A DNA stretch of 64,000 nt, taken from NCBI GenBank assembly GCA_027019085.1, contig JALUXG010000049.1:1-64000 (forward strand). Direction: 5' to 3'. The notes beneath the pieces were generated by a model. It had not been told where the DNA came from. It was given only the letters and a program-made list of their open reading frames with translations, and ran no database searches. The stretch's first letter is position 1. Every line of letters starts with the position of its first letter. This DNA is from Rhodanobacteraceae bacterium (lineage in GTDB: Bacteria > Pseudomonadota > Gammaproteobacteria > Xanthomonadales > Rhodanobacteraceae). This document shows, one piece after another, positions 33,797 through 43,203 of this stretch. Position numbers and translations under genes: made by a program.

Positions 33797-35665
33797 ATGA
33801 CGATTCGATTCACCCCGGCCCTGGCCCTGCTGGCGACTGCGTTGCCCGCCGTGGCCGCCACGCCGCAGACCACCGCTTCCCGCACCAGCCTGCAGCCGGT
33901 CGTGGTCACGGCCACCCGCACCGACGTGATGCTGGATGACGAACTGGCGCCGGTCACCGTGATCACCGCCGCCGACATCAGGCGTCTGCAGCCGGTTTCG
34001 CTGATCGACCTGTTGTCCGGTCTGCCTGGTGTCAGCCTGGCCAACAGCGGCGGCATCGGCCAGCAGACTTCGCTGTTCCTGCGTGGGACCAACTCCAACC
34101 AGACGCTGGTGCTGGTCGACGGCGTGCGCGTGGGTTCGGTCAGCGCCGGCCTGCCGGCGCTGGAGCAGATCCCGGTCGACCAGATCGCGCGTATCGAGAT
34201 CGTGCGCGGTCCGCGTTCGTCGTTGTACGGCGCCGACGCGATCGGCGGGGTAATCCAGATCTTCACCCGCCACGGCACGGCGGGCGAGGGCCTGCGTCCC
34301 TCCTTCAAGGCCACCGTGGGTAGCCTCGACTACCGTGACGGGCAGATCGGTCTATCCGGCGGCACCGAGCATGCCTGGTACAACCTCAGCGTGGGCGGCC
34401 TGTTCACACGCGGCATCAACAGCTGCAAGCTGGGCGCCGGGACGGTGTTCGCCGGCTGCTTCACCAACGAGCCCGACCGGGACGGCACCCATGGATGGAA
34501 CCAGCTGCTGAGCGGCGGCTACCGTTGGGACAATGGCACCGAGCTGTCCGGCAATGTCCTGCACAACCGCAGTTTCGTGGCCTATGACGGCAGCTACCAG
34601 AATCAGAGTCGCCATGCACAGCAGGTGGCCGGAATACGCCTGCGGCTGGCACCGGTCGGACCCTGGACCGCGATCCTCACCGCCGGCCAGAACCTGGACA
34701 AGGCGACCAACTACGAGAATGGCCGCTATGTCGGCTTTGGCAACAGCAAGCGCAACCAGCTCGGCTGGCAGAACGACATCGACCTGGGGCGCGCGCAGCA
34801 GTTGACCGTGGGCGTGGACCATACGCTCGAAGCGCTGGACAGCAGCACGGCCTACGTGCGCACGCGGCGCACCGACACCGGCGCCTATGCCCAGTACCTG
34901 GGTCGCTACGGGGCCGAGGAACTGCAGGCCAGCCTGCGACGCGACCACAACAGCCAGTTCGGTGGCTACACCACCGGCGCACTGGCGTTCGGGCATCACT
35001 TCGGCGGCGGCGTGCTGCTCAGCGCATCCTGGGGCACGGCCTTCCATGCCCCCACCTTCAACGATCTGTACTACCCGTCCTGGCCCGGTTTTCCGCCCAG
35101 CTCCAATCCGAACCTGAAGCCGGAGAAGGCGCACAACTTCGATGTGGGGCTGGGAGTGACGCGTACCCACTGGAACGCACGCGTGGACGCCTACCAGGAC
35201 ACCATCGACGACCTCATCGTGCTCAACAGCCAGTACACGCCGGGCAACCTCAGCCGCGCACGGATCCGTGGCGTGGAAGGCCAGCTCAACCTGCATGTCG
35301 CCAACTGGCGCGCGCACGCCTACGCCACCTGGCTCGACCCGCGCAACCGCGGCGGCGGAGCCAACGACAGCAAGCTGCTGCCGCGGCGCACGCGAAAGAG
35401 CGCCCGTCTGGACCTGGACCGGCAGTTCGGAGCGTATTCGGCCGGTTTCACCCTGGCGGCCTTCGGCCCGCGCTTCGACGATGCGGCCAACCGCCATCGC
35501 CTGGGCGGCTACACGACCCTGGACCTGCGCGGCGCATGGCGGTTCCGTCCGCACTGGGAGGTGCAGACGCGTCTCGCCAATGTCCTTGACCACCGCTACG
35601 AGACGGTCTACTACTACAACCAGCCTGGGCGTACGGTCTACCTGAGCCTGCGCTATCTGCCCTGA
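33797..35665 (+). CDS. btuB: TonB-dependent vitamin B12 receptor BtuB
   Basis: 622-aa outer-membrane TonB-dependent transporter for cobalamin. After a signal peptide (ALALLATALPAVAA) comes the plug with PVVVTATR, the LRGTNSNQTLVLVDGVRVG block and ADAIGGVIQI, then the 22-strand barrel ending with TVYLSLRYLP. Length matches BtuB (E. coli 614 aa). AAGGAG precedes the ATG at 33797. The cobalamin riboswitch directly upstream makes the substrate assignment strong. The extra N-terminus in the ORF track is riboswitch sequence. Confidence 0.93.
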   Translation: MTIRFTPALALLATALPAVAATPQTTASRTSLQPVVVTATRTDVMLDDELAPVTVITAADIRRLQPVSLIDLLSGLPGVSLANSGGIGQQTSLFLRGTNSNQTLVLVDGVRVGSVSAGLPALEQIPVDQIARIEIVRGPRSSLYGADAIGGVIQIFTRHGTAGEGLRPSFKATVGSLDYRDGQIGLSGGTEHAWYNLSVGGLFTRGINSCKLGAGTVFAGCFTNEPDRDGTHGWNQLLSGGYRWDNGTELSGNVLHNRSFVAYDGSYQNQSRHAQQVAGIRLRLAPVGPWTAILTAGQNLDKATNYENGRYVGFGNSKRNQLGWQNDIDLGRAQQLTVGVDHTLEALDSSTAYVRTRRTDTGAYAQYLGRYGAEELQASLRRDHNSQFGGYTTGALAFGHHFGGGVLLSASWGTAFHAPTFNDLYYPSWPGFPPSSNPNLKPEKAHNFDVGLGVTRTHWNARVDAYQDTIDDLIVLNSQYTPGNLSRARIRGVEGQLNLHVANWRAHAYATWLDPRNRGGGANDSKLLPRRTRKSARLDLDRQFGAYSAGFTLAAFGPRFDDAANRHRLGGYTTLDLRGAWRFRPHWEVQTRLANVLDHRYETVYYYNQPGRTVYLSLRYLP

Positions 35666-35744
35666 ATCAGCTGCGCAGGGCACCGGCAGGTGCTTTGCAG
35701 AACATGCACGTGAGGCCAACGGACAGGTCGATCAGCCAGACATC

Positions 35745-35832
35745 CCGGTCGCGGCTTCCGCCGCTCCCACAACTGCCGCTCTCGCATACTGCATGCTGTG
35801 GTGCATGTGGGAGCGGCGGAAGCCGCGACCGG
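35745..35832. repeat. Long inverted repeat (REP/BIME-like) downstream of btuB
   Basis: A 27-bp perfect inverted repeat (35745-35771 and 35806-35832) with a 34-base loop; the arm includes GTGGGAGCGGCGGAAGCCGC. Similar elements are dispersed in Pseudomonas and Xanthomonadales genomes. It may also end btuB transcription. Confidence 0.8.
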
Positions 35833-35930
35833 CAAGGCAGCAGAGCCAGATCTGCCAGCCGGTTCGCAGGCGTGTGCATGGGTTGCGCAAGGCGTTGCGA
35901 CTGAGCGTGGTTGCACGAGCGCGGCCCGGA

Positions 35931-37064
35931 TCAATCCGGGCGGTGATCCTGGTCGAGGTACTCGCGGCTCTGCATTTCGATCAGACGTGATTCGGTGCGC
36001 GCGAATTCGGCGCGCAACCGGGTGCCTTCGTAAAGCTCCAGCACCGGTGCGGCCGCCGAAACGATCAGTTTCACCCGGCGGTCGTAGAACTCGTCCACCA
36101 GGTGGATGAAGCGCTTGGCCGGATCATGGTTGTGTGGTCCGAAGCAGGGCACGTTGGCCAGGATGATGGCGGGGAAGCGACGCGCCAGCTCGATATAGTC
36201 GTCGTTGCCACGCGGCCCGTCACACAGCGCGTCGAACTCGAACCAGGCCATGTTGCCGGCCAGGCGCACCACGGGAATCGGCCGGCCGTTCACTTCCAGG
36301 ACCGTGTCTTCCCCGGCCGGTTCGCGGGCCAGTGTACGGAACCATTGCAACAGTGCGCGTGAAGCTTCCGGCCCCGGCGGAGCGAGATAGACCGGCGCCC
36401 GGTCCAGCGCGCGCAGGCGCCAGTCATGGTCCGAAGCCAGTTCCAGTACATGGCAGTGGCGTTGCAGCAGGTCAATGGCGGGCATGAACCGTGCACGCTG
36501 CAGGCCATCGGCGTACAGCTGTTCGGGTGCGGTGTTGGAGGTGGTGACCAGCACCATGCCGCGATCGAACAGGGCCTTGAACAGCCCACCCAGGATCATG
36601 GCATCACCGATATCGTCGACGATGCATTCGTCCAGGCACAGCACGCGTGCGCGGGCTGCCAGGTCGGTGGCCACGTCCTGCAGCGGGTCGCTTCGTTCGC
36701 CGAGATCGCGCAGGGCGGCATGCACATCGCGCATGAAACGATGGAAATGACGCCGCCAGGCCATGCCTTCGGGCAGGCCATCGACAAACAGGTCCATCAG
36801 GAAGGTCTTGCCCCGGCCCACGCTGCCCCACAGGTACAGGCCCGGCGGGGTTGTCGGGCCGCGACCGCGCAGGCGCGCAAACCAGGCGTTGGCAGCGGAG
36901 CGTGTGCTGAGCGCAGCGTGCAGGCGGTCGAATTCTGCCAGCGCCGCGTACTGGGCCGGGTCGTCGTTCCAGGCGCCGTCCACGACGCCCTGGCGATAGC
37001 GCTGGCCAGGAAGCGCGGTTGAGCCGGCAGCCGGACCCTGGGATCGTGCCGGGCTTGCAGGCAT
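35931..37064 (-). CDS. zapE: Cell division protein ZapE (AFG1-like ATPase)
   Basis: 377-aa P-loop ATPase. Walker A is GSVGRGKT, Walker B LCLDECIVDD, with the sensor VTTSNTAPEQLY, as in ZapE/AFG1 proteins. ZapE interacts with FtsZ and is needed for division under stress. The ATG at 37064 overlaps the hydrolase gene stop (TGATG), so the two are coupled. The 110-residue N-terminal extension in the ORF track is antisense-type noise. Confidence 0.92.
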   Translation of the reverse strand: MPASPARSQGPAAGSTALPGQRYRQGVVDGAWNDDPAQYAALAEFDRLHAALSTRSAANAWFARLRGRGPTTPPGLYLWGSVGRGKTFLMDLFVDGLPEGMAWRRHFHRFMRDVHAALRDLGERSDPLQDVATDLAARARVLCLDECIVDDIGDAMILGGLFKALFDRGMVLVTTSNTAPEQLYADGLQRARFMPAIDLLQRHCHVLELASDHDWRLRALDRAPVYLAPPGPEASRALLQWFRTLAREPAGEDTVLEVNGRPIPVVRLAGNMAWFEFDALCDGPRGNDDYIELARRFPAIILANVPCFGPHNHDPAKRFIHLVDEFYDRRVKLIVSAAAPVLELYEGTRLRAEFARTESRLIEMQSREYLDQDHRPD

Positions 37065-37750
37065 CAGGCCTGACGCAGGGCAGGCAGCCAGGCGCGCACG
37101 CCGTTCTTGACCGCACCGCGCAGGTCCATCAGCCGGCGATGGAAAAAATGGCTGGTCTCGGGCATGCGTACCACCTGTGGGGCGGGCTTGAGCCTGGTGG
37201 CCCAGGCAAGGACGGCTTCGGGGTCGACCACCTCGTCTTCCTCGCCCTGGACCAGCAGCCACGGGCAGGTGGGCATGTCGAAGCTCTCGAAATCCCAGCG
37301 GCCGACCGGCGGCGCAACCGTGATCAGCGCGTCGGCATCCAGTCGCACCGCGCTGCGCAAGGCAACGTAACTGCCGAACGAGAAGCCGGCCAGCCACAGC
37401 GCATCACCGCCGCGGCGGCTGCGCACCCAATCGGCCACCGCGGCCAGGTCCTCGCTTTCACCGATGCCCTCGTCATACGCGCCTTCGGAGGCGCCGACGC
37501 CGCGGAAATTGAAACGCACGGTGGCCAGTCCCGATTCACGCAGGCTGCGTTCGAGCATGGTCACCACCTTGTTGCGCATGGTGCCGCCGTGCTGCGGGTG
37601 TGGATGGCAGAGGATCGCCACGCCGCGGCGTGGTTCGGCTTCAGGCAGGTCGACGGCAACTTCCAGGCGGCCGACCGGGCCGCGCAGTGCGAAACGGGTC
37701 GCCGCGTCCGGGAACACCTCGGGAGCGGGAGGCAGGGGTGCTTGGGTCAT
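37064..37750 (-). CDS. Alpha/beta hydrolase (COG2945-like)
   Basis: 228-aa cytoplasmic hydrolase. It shows CHPHPQHGGTMRNKVV, NFRGVGASEG, the nucleophile elbow GFSFGS, an Asp in GEEDEVV and His in TSHFFH. This small family is widespread in proteobacteria; the substrate is not known. I start at the ATG at 37750; a GTG at 37771 is possible and neither has a clear ribosome site. Confidence 0.85.
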   Translation of the reverse strand: MTQAPLPPAPEVFPDAATRFALRGPVGRLEVAVDLPEAEPRRGVAILCHPHPQHGGTMRNKVVTMLERSLRESGLATVRFNFRGVGASEGAYDEGIGESEDLAAVADWVRSRRGGDALWLAGFSFGSYVALRSAVRLDADALITVAPPVGRWDFESFDMPTCPWLLVQGEEDEVVDPEAVLAWATRLKPAPQVVRMPETSHFFHRRLMDLRGAVKNGVRAWLPALRQA

Positions 37751-37808
37751 GGACGCATCATAACTGTGCACGGGTGGTGGCGTGCAGTCCCCATGCCTCG
37801 CGGCACGG

Positions 37809-38342
37809 TCATTTCGACTGACTGACCATCCATTTCACCGCCGCGGCGACCTGCGCATCCGACAGCGCGGGGTTGCCGCCGCGCGCCGGCATGTGGTTGC
37901 CGTCCGGGCCGGTGTATCCGTCTTCGGCATGCTTGACCAGGGTGGCGATCCCCTCGGCGATGCGTGCCTTCCATGCGGCCTTGTCGCCGAGCCTGGGCGC
38001 GCCCGCGATGCCGGCGGTATGGCAGCTGTGACACAGGTGGTCGTAGATGGCCTTGCCATCGGTGGTGCCGCCGTAGGCGACCTTGCCGGCTGCCGCCTTG
38101 TCGGCGGCCGCCTGCGCGGCCTGGATCGCGGCGAAACCGGATTTGCCGGCATACACCCCGGCAACCGGCTTGATGCGCTGTTCGGTGTCCTGGCGGGTGT
38201 TGCCGACCGAGTCCTTGGGCGCTTCGCTGTAGATATGCCAGGCAAGGAAGATCAGGGTCAGGGCAACCAGCATCAGAAACAGGATCACCATGGAGAACTG
38301 CCGCAGGAAGCTCTGGTCGGACTTGCTGATGGGACCGCTCAC
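37809..38342 (-). CDS. Membrane-anchored cytochrome c (c5-like)
   Basis: 177-aa protein with one N-terminal transmembrane helix (MVILFLMLVALTLIFLAW) and a periplasmic c-type haem domain: CHSCH binds the haem and HMPARGG supplies the axial Met. This architecture is common in Xanthomonadales respiratory chains, carrying electrons to a terminal oxidase. I choose the GTG at 38342 because GAGG lies 8 bases upstream and it gives an N-terminal cytoplasmic tail; the ORF-track start is in promoter DNA. Confidence 0.88.
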   Translation of the reverse strand: MSGPISKSDQSFLRQFSMVILFLMLVALTLIFLAWHIYSEAPKDSVGNTRQDTEQRIKPVAGVYAGKSGFAAIQAAQAAADKAAAGKVAYGGTTDGKAIYDHLCHSCHTAGIAGAPRLGDKAAWKARIAEGIATLVKHAEDGYTGPDGNHMPARGGNPALSDAQVAAAVKWMVSQSK

Positions 38343-38407
38343 TCGTAGTGCCTCGACGTGGTAGATAACGGCCGGTAAGCTGCCGGCCCAGCGGGTGCAA
38401 AGGCCCG

Positions 38408-38435
38408 AGTATAACGATCTGGCCGGGGCACACAA
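38408..38435 (-). promoter_or_regulatory. Sigma-70-type promoter of the cytochrome c gene
   Basis: On the minus strand TTGTGT, a 16-base spacer and TATACT (38413-38408), giving a leader of about 60 bases. The rest of the 338-base divergent gap to mdtA shows no other clear element. Confidence 0.5.
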
Positions 38436-38680
38436 ATCCTGGCGCCTGCACACCACAGCAGCCGATGCCTGTGCCATCGGTCATGGCCGGTCTGTGTCAA
38501 CTGGCAGTGTCCGGGTGCGTTGGCCCTCAAGTATGCTCCATCCGTCACGCTGGCCGGCGTGTCGCACCGTGGTGCGGGCTGTCCGTACAGCATCCCTGAA
38601 AACATGCGGGACAGGTCACGCGATCCCGGCCCGTGCTTCACTGCAACAGGGCAGGCCATACCCTTTTTCGGAGTTCATCC

Positions 38681-39907
38681 ATGTCGCGTTGGAAAATCGC
38701 GCTCATTGTCATCGTGGTCCTCGTGGCCGGCCTGCTGGGGCTGCGCATGTGCCACCAGGGCGCCCCCGGTAAAGGTGCAGGTCCTGGCGGCATGGCCGGC
38801 AAGGGCATGCAGAAAGGTCCGGTGCCGGTCACCGTGGTGCCGGTGGTGCGCAAAAACGTTCCGATCTACCTGACGGCGCTGGGCACGGTACAGGCGCGCT
38901 ATACCGTCAGCGTGCAGCCGCAGGTCACCGGCAGGCTGCTTGGATTGAGTTTCACCGAGGGTGGCGAGGTGAAGAAGGGCCAGGTCATCGCCCGCATCGA
39001 CCCGCGACCCTATCGCTCCGTCTATGACCAGGCCACGGCCCGGCTGCAGCAGGACCAGGCGCAGCTGGCCACCGCCCGCGCCAACCTCGCGACCAGCGAG
39101 GATCTGATCAAGAAGGGTTTTGTTTCCAGGCTGAACCTGGAAACCCAGCGCAATACGGTGCGCCAGCTCAAGGCGACGGTGGCCGGCGACCGCGCCAGCA
39201 TCGAGGCCGCGCGCATCAATCTCGACTACACCAGCGTCAAGGCGCCGTTCGACGCGCTGGCCGGCATCCGCCAGGTCGATCCGGGCAACGTGGTTTCCAC
39301 CAACAGCACCATCGTCGTGCTGACCCAGGTGCATCCGATCAATGTCATCTTCACTCTCCCCGAGAAGGATCTGGACCGGGTGCGGCGCGCGCAGCGTGAT
39401 GCCGGCAGCTTGCAGGTGGCGGCGCTGGACCGCGTCGACCGCCATGTCATTGCCGACAATGGCGTGCTGGAGGTGATCGACAACCAGATCAACACCAGCA
39501 CGGGTACTTTCCAGCTCAAGGCTCGCTTCGCCAACAAGGGCGACAGCCTGTGGCCGGGCCAGTTTGTCAACGTGCGCATGCGGATCCGGACCGTGGACAA
39601 CGGCATGGTGATCCCGACCCAGGCCGTGCAGCGCGGGCCGGATGGTGACTACGTGTATGTGGTGGGCAAGGGCGACACTGCACAGATGCGCAACGTGGTG
39701 GTGTCAGGCGAGGCCAGCGATACCCAGTCGCTGATCGCCAGCGGTCTCAAGCCCGGCGAACGGGTGGTCACCGAGGGCCAGTTCCGGCTCAAGCCGGGCA
39801 GCAGGATCAAGCCCTACAAGCCCGGTGAGGTGCCGCAGGCACCGACGGCCGAAGAACTCAAGCAGGCCGCCAGGCAGGCCGATCGCGGGCGGGGCCCGCG
39901 CCACTGA
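38681..39907 (+). CDS. mdtA: RND efflux periplasmic adaptor (MdtA-like)
   Basis: 408-aa membrane-fusion protein linking the RND pump to an outer-membrane channel. An N-terminal anchor (IALIVIVVLVAGLLGL) is followed by a Gly-rich linker, the lipoyl half-motifs, an alpha-hairpin (about 110-180) and the beta-barrel domain with VVTEGQFRLKPGSRI near the end, as in MdtA. Start at 38681 with GGAG 8 bases upstream. First gene of the mdtABC operon. Confidence 0.93.
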   Translation: MSRWKIALIVIVVLVAGLLGLRMCHQGAPGKGAGPGGMAGKGMQKGPVPVTVVPVVRKNVPIYLTALGTVQARYTVSVQPQVTGRLLGLSFTEGGEVKKGQVIARIDPRPYRSVYDQATARLQQDQAQLATARANLATSEDLIKKGFVSRLNLETQRNTVRQLKATVAGDRASIEAARINLDYTSVKAPFDALAGIRQVDPGNVVSTNSTIVVLTQVHPINVIFTLPEKDLDRVRRAQRDAGSLQVAALDRVDRHVIADNGVLEVIDNQINTSTGTFQLKARFANKGDSLWPGQFVNVRMRIRTVDNGMVIPTQAVQRGPDGDYVYVVGKGDTAQMRNVVVSGEASDTQSLIASGLKPGERVVTEGQFRLKPGSRIKPYKPGEVPQAPTAEELKQAARQADRGRGPRH

Positions 39908-39936
39908 CCCGCCCCGGGCGCCGGCGCCATCACACT

Positions 39937-42900
39937 ATGTCCGAGCAGGAATCGCATCGCGTGGGTTTATCGAGCATCTTCATCCGCCGTCCGATCGCCA
40001 CCTCGCTGCTGATGGCGGCGGTGCTGCTGCTGGGCATCCTGGGATACCGCGCGTTGCCGGTTTCGGCGCTGCCCGAAATCGACGCGCCGACGCTGGTCGT
40101 CACCACCCAGTATCCGGGCGCCAGCGCGCAGACCGTGGCCACCCTGGTGACCACGCCGCTGGAAAGCCAGCTGGGGCAGATCTCGGGCATGACGATGATG
40201 AGTTCGGACAGCTCCGCCGGACTGTCCACCATCGTGCTGCAGTTCACCATGAATCGCGACATCGATGTCGCGGCGCAGGACGTGCAGTCGGCGATTCGCG
40301 CCGCACGCCTGCCGGGCAGCCTGCCGTATCCGCCCATCTACAATCGGGTCAATCCGGCCGATGCGCCGATCATGACCCTGGTCATGACCTCCGACACCCT
40401 GCCGCTGCGCGAGGTCAACAATTACGCCGACTCGATCATTGCGCAACGTCTTTCGCAGGTGACCGGCGTGGGCCTGGTGTCGATTGCCGGCAACGTCAAA
40501 CCGGCCGTGCGGGTGCAGGTCAACCCCGCCAGGCTCGGCAATCTGGGACTGACGCTCGAGGATGTGCGCAGCGCCCTGACGACCGCCAACGTCAATGCCG
40601 CCAAGGGCACCCTCAACGGCGCCACCCAGACCTATTCCATCGGCACCAACGACCAGATCACAAGCGCCAGCCAGTACGCCAATGTCATCATCCGTTACCA
40701 GAACGGCGCGCCGGTACGCCTGAAGGACGTGGCCAGGGTCGTCAATGGCGTCGAGAACGACCAGCTCGCGGCCTGGGCCAATGGCAAACCGGCCGTGCTG
40801 CTGGACATCCGTCGCCAGCCGGGGGCCAACATCATCGACACGGTGCAGCGCATCCGTGCGCTGCTGCCGCAATTGAAGGCGGTGCTGCCGGCCGGGGTAC
40901 ACCTGGGTGTGTTCGCCGACCGCACGGTGACCATCCGCGCCTCGGTGCATGAGGTCGAATTCACCCTGATACTCACCGTGTTCCTGGTGGTGGCGGTGAT
41001 CTTCGTGTTCCTGCGGCGATTGTGGGCGACCGTGATCCCCTCGGTCGCGGTGCCCTTGTCGCTGCTGGGCACCTTCGCGGTGATGGCCACAGCCGGACTG
41101 TCGCTGGACAACCTCTCGCTGATGGCGCTGACCGTGGCCACCGGATTCGTGGTCGACGATGCCATCGTCATGATCGAGAACATCGTGCGCTATATCGAGA
41201 AGGGCAAGGACGGCCCCGAGGCGGCCGAGATCGGTGCGCGCGAAATCGGTTTCACCGTGGTGTCGCTGACCGTGTCGCTGGTGGCGGTGTTCCTGCCGCT
41301 GCTGCTGATGCCCGGCGTCACCGGCCGCCTGTTCCACGAGTTCGCCCTGGTGCTGTCCACCGCGGTGGTCATTTCCATGCTGGTGTCGCTGACGCTGACG
41401 CCGATGATGTGCGCCTACCTGCTCAAGCCCGATGCGCTGCCCGAGGGCGACGACGCACACGAGCGCGCCGCACGGGCCGGGCGGCGTACCTGGTGGTCGC
41501 GGGTAGTGGATCTGTATGCGCGCAGCCTGGACTGGGTGTTCGCCCACCAGCGCCTGACCATGCTGGTGTTCGGCTTCAGTGTGCTGGTGACCGTGGTGCT
41601 GTACGTGGTCATTCCCAAGGGTCTTTTGCCCGAGCAGGACACCGGCCTGATCACCGGCGTGGTGCAGGCCGACGACAACATCGCCTTCAAGGCCATGGAG
41701 CAGCGCACCCGCGCAGTGGCCGATGCCCTGCGCAAGGATCCGGCGGTGTCCGGCGTGTCCGCGTTCATCGGCGTGGGCTCGATCAATCCGACGCTCAACC
41801 AGGGCCAGCTCAGCATCGTGCTCAAGCCGCGTAGCGAGCGCGGCAGCCTGCAGCAGGTGGTGGCCCGTCTGCAGCACGACGTGGCGGACATTCCCGGGGT
41901 GGCGCTGTATCTCAAGCCGGTGCAGGACATCACCCTGGACACGCGGGTGTCGGCTACTGAATACCAGTACGCGATGTCGGACGTGAACAGCGACGAACTG
42001 GCCACCTACGCCACGCGCATGACCGACCTGATGCGCAAGCTGCCGGAACTGGCCGACGTCGACAACAACCTGGCCAACCGTGGCAACGCCCTGCGTCTGC
42101 ATATCGACCGCGACGAGGCCAGCCGCCTGGGCGTGCCGGTGCAGACCATCGACGACACCCTGTACGACGCCTTCGGCCAGCGGCAGATTTCGACCATCTT
42201 CACCCAGCTCAACCAGTACCGTGTGGTGCTGGAAGTCGAGCCGCGCTTCCGCAATCAGGAAGCCCTGCTCAACAAGCTGACCGTGCGCAGCAACGGCAGC
42301 GGCGCGCTGACCGGTTCCAACGCCACCAGCTTCGGCATGGTGCGTTCGGCCAATTCGGCCACCGCCACCGGCATCGGCCTGAGCAACACCGGCATCCCGC
42401 TGGGCACGGGCGGCACGGTGCCGCTGTCGAGCTTCGTCAGCGCGCGGGTGGAAGACGCGCCGCTGGTGATCAGTCACCAGAACCAGCTGCCGGCGGTGAC
42501 CCTTTCCTTCAACCTGGCGCCGGGCTATTCCTTGTCGCAGGCGGTGGAGGCCATCCATCGCGCCGAGGCCAGCCTCAACGCTCCGGCTTCGGTGCAGGCG
42601 CAGTTCGTCGGCAAGGCGGCGGAGTTCTCCGCTTCGCTGGGCGACGAGGTTCTGCTGCTGCTGGCGGCGATCGTGGTGATCTACATCGTGCTCGGGGTGC
42701 TCTACGAGAGCTACATCCACCCGTTGACGATCATCTCGACCCTGCCGCCGGCGGGCGTCGGCGCGCTGCTGGCGCTGATGCTGTTCGGTCTGAGCCTGTC
42801 GGTGGACGGCATCGTCGGCATCATCCTGCTGATCGGCATCGTCAAGAAGAACGCGATCATGATGATCGACTTTGCCATCGAGGCGCAGCGCAGGGGCATG

Positions 42901-43191
42901 TCCGCGCACGATGCGATCCGCCGTGCCTGCCTGCTGCGTTTCCGGCCGATCATGATGACCACCTTCGCCGCGTTGTTCGGCGCCTTGCCGCTGGCCCTGG
43001 GTACCGGTATCGGATCGGAGTTGCGCCAGCCGCTGGGCATCGCCATCGTCGGCGGCCTGCTGCTGTCGCAACTGGTGACCCTGTACACCACGCCGGTGAT
43101 CTACCTGTACATGGAACGCTTCTCCGACAGGCTGGCCGCGTGGCGTGAACGTCGCGAGCTGCGTCTGACGCACCGGCACGGCGAGGCCTGA
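39937..43191 (+). CDS. mdtB: RND multidrug efflux permease MdtB
   Basis: 1084-aa inner-membrane RND transporter. It opens with FIRRPIATSLLMAAVLLLG and shows the TM4 proton-relay residues in VVDDAIVMIENI, the duplicated 12-helix topology and two periplasmic loops. It pairs with MdtC as a heteromultimer exporting bile salts, novobiocin and similar compounds in E. coli. It lies 29 bases after mdtA and 12 before mdtC. Confidence 0.94.
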   Translation: MSEQESHRVGLSSIFIRRPIATSLLMAAVLLLGILGYRALPVSALPEIDAPTLVVTTQYPGASAQTVATLVTTPLESQLGQISGMTMMSSDSSAGLSTIVLQFTMNRDIDVAAQDVQSAIRAARLPGSLPYPPIYNRVNPADAPIMTLVMTSDTLPLREVNNYADSIIAQRLSQVTGVGLVSIAGNVKPAVRVQVNPARLGNLGLTLEDVRSALTTANVNAAKGTLNGATQTYSIGTNDQITSASQYANVIIRYQNGAPVRLKDVARVVNGVENDQLAAWANGKPAVLLDIRRQPGANIIDTVQRIRALLPQLKAVLPAGVHLGVFADRTVTIRASVHEVEFTLILTVFLVVAVIFVFLRRLWATVIPSVAVPLSLLGTFAVMATAGLSLDNLSLMALTVATGFVVDDAIVMIENIVRYIEKGKDGPEAAEIGAREIGFTVVSLTVSLVAVFLPLLLMPGVTGRLFHEFALVLSTAVVISMLVSLTLTPMMCAYLLKPDALPEGDDAHERAARAGRRTWWSRVVDLYARSLDWVFAHQRLTMLVFGFSVLVTVVLYVVIPKGLLPEQDTGLITGVVQADDNIAFKAMEQRTRAVADALRKDPAVSGVSAFIGVGSINPTLNQGQLSIVLKPRSERGSLQQVVARLQHDVADIPGVALYLKPVQDITLDTRVSATEYQYAMSDVNSDELATYATRMTDLMRKLPELADVDNNLANRGNALRLHIDRDEASRLGVPVQTIDDTLYDAFGQRQISTIFTQLNQYRVVLEVEPRFRNQEALLNKLTVRSNGSGALTGSNATSFGMVRSANSATATGIGLSNTGIPLGTGGTVPLSSFVSARVEDAPLVISHQNQLPAVTLSFNLAPGYSLSQAVEAIHRAEASLNAPASVQAQFVGKAAEFSASLGDEVLLLLAAIVVIYIVLGVLYESYIHPLTIISTLPPAGVGALLALMLFGLSLSVDGIVGIILLIGIVKKNAIMMIDFAIEAQRRGMSAHDAIRRACLLRFRPIMMTTFAALFGALPLALGTGIGSELRQPLGIAIVGGLLLSQLVTLYTTPVIYLYMERFSDRLAAWRERRELRLTHRHGEA

Positions 43192-43203
43192 CCGGAGTCG
43201 GCG

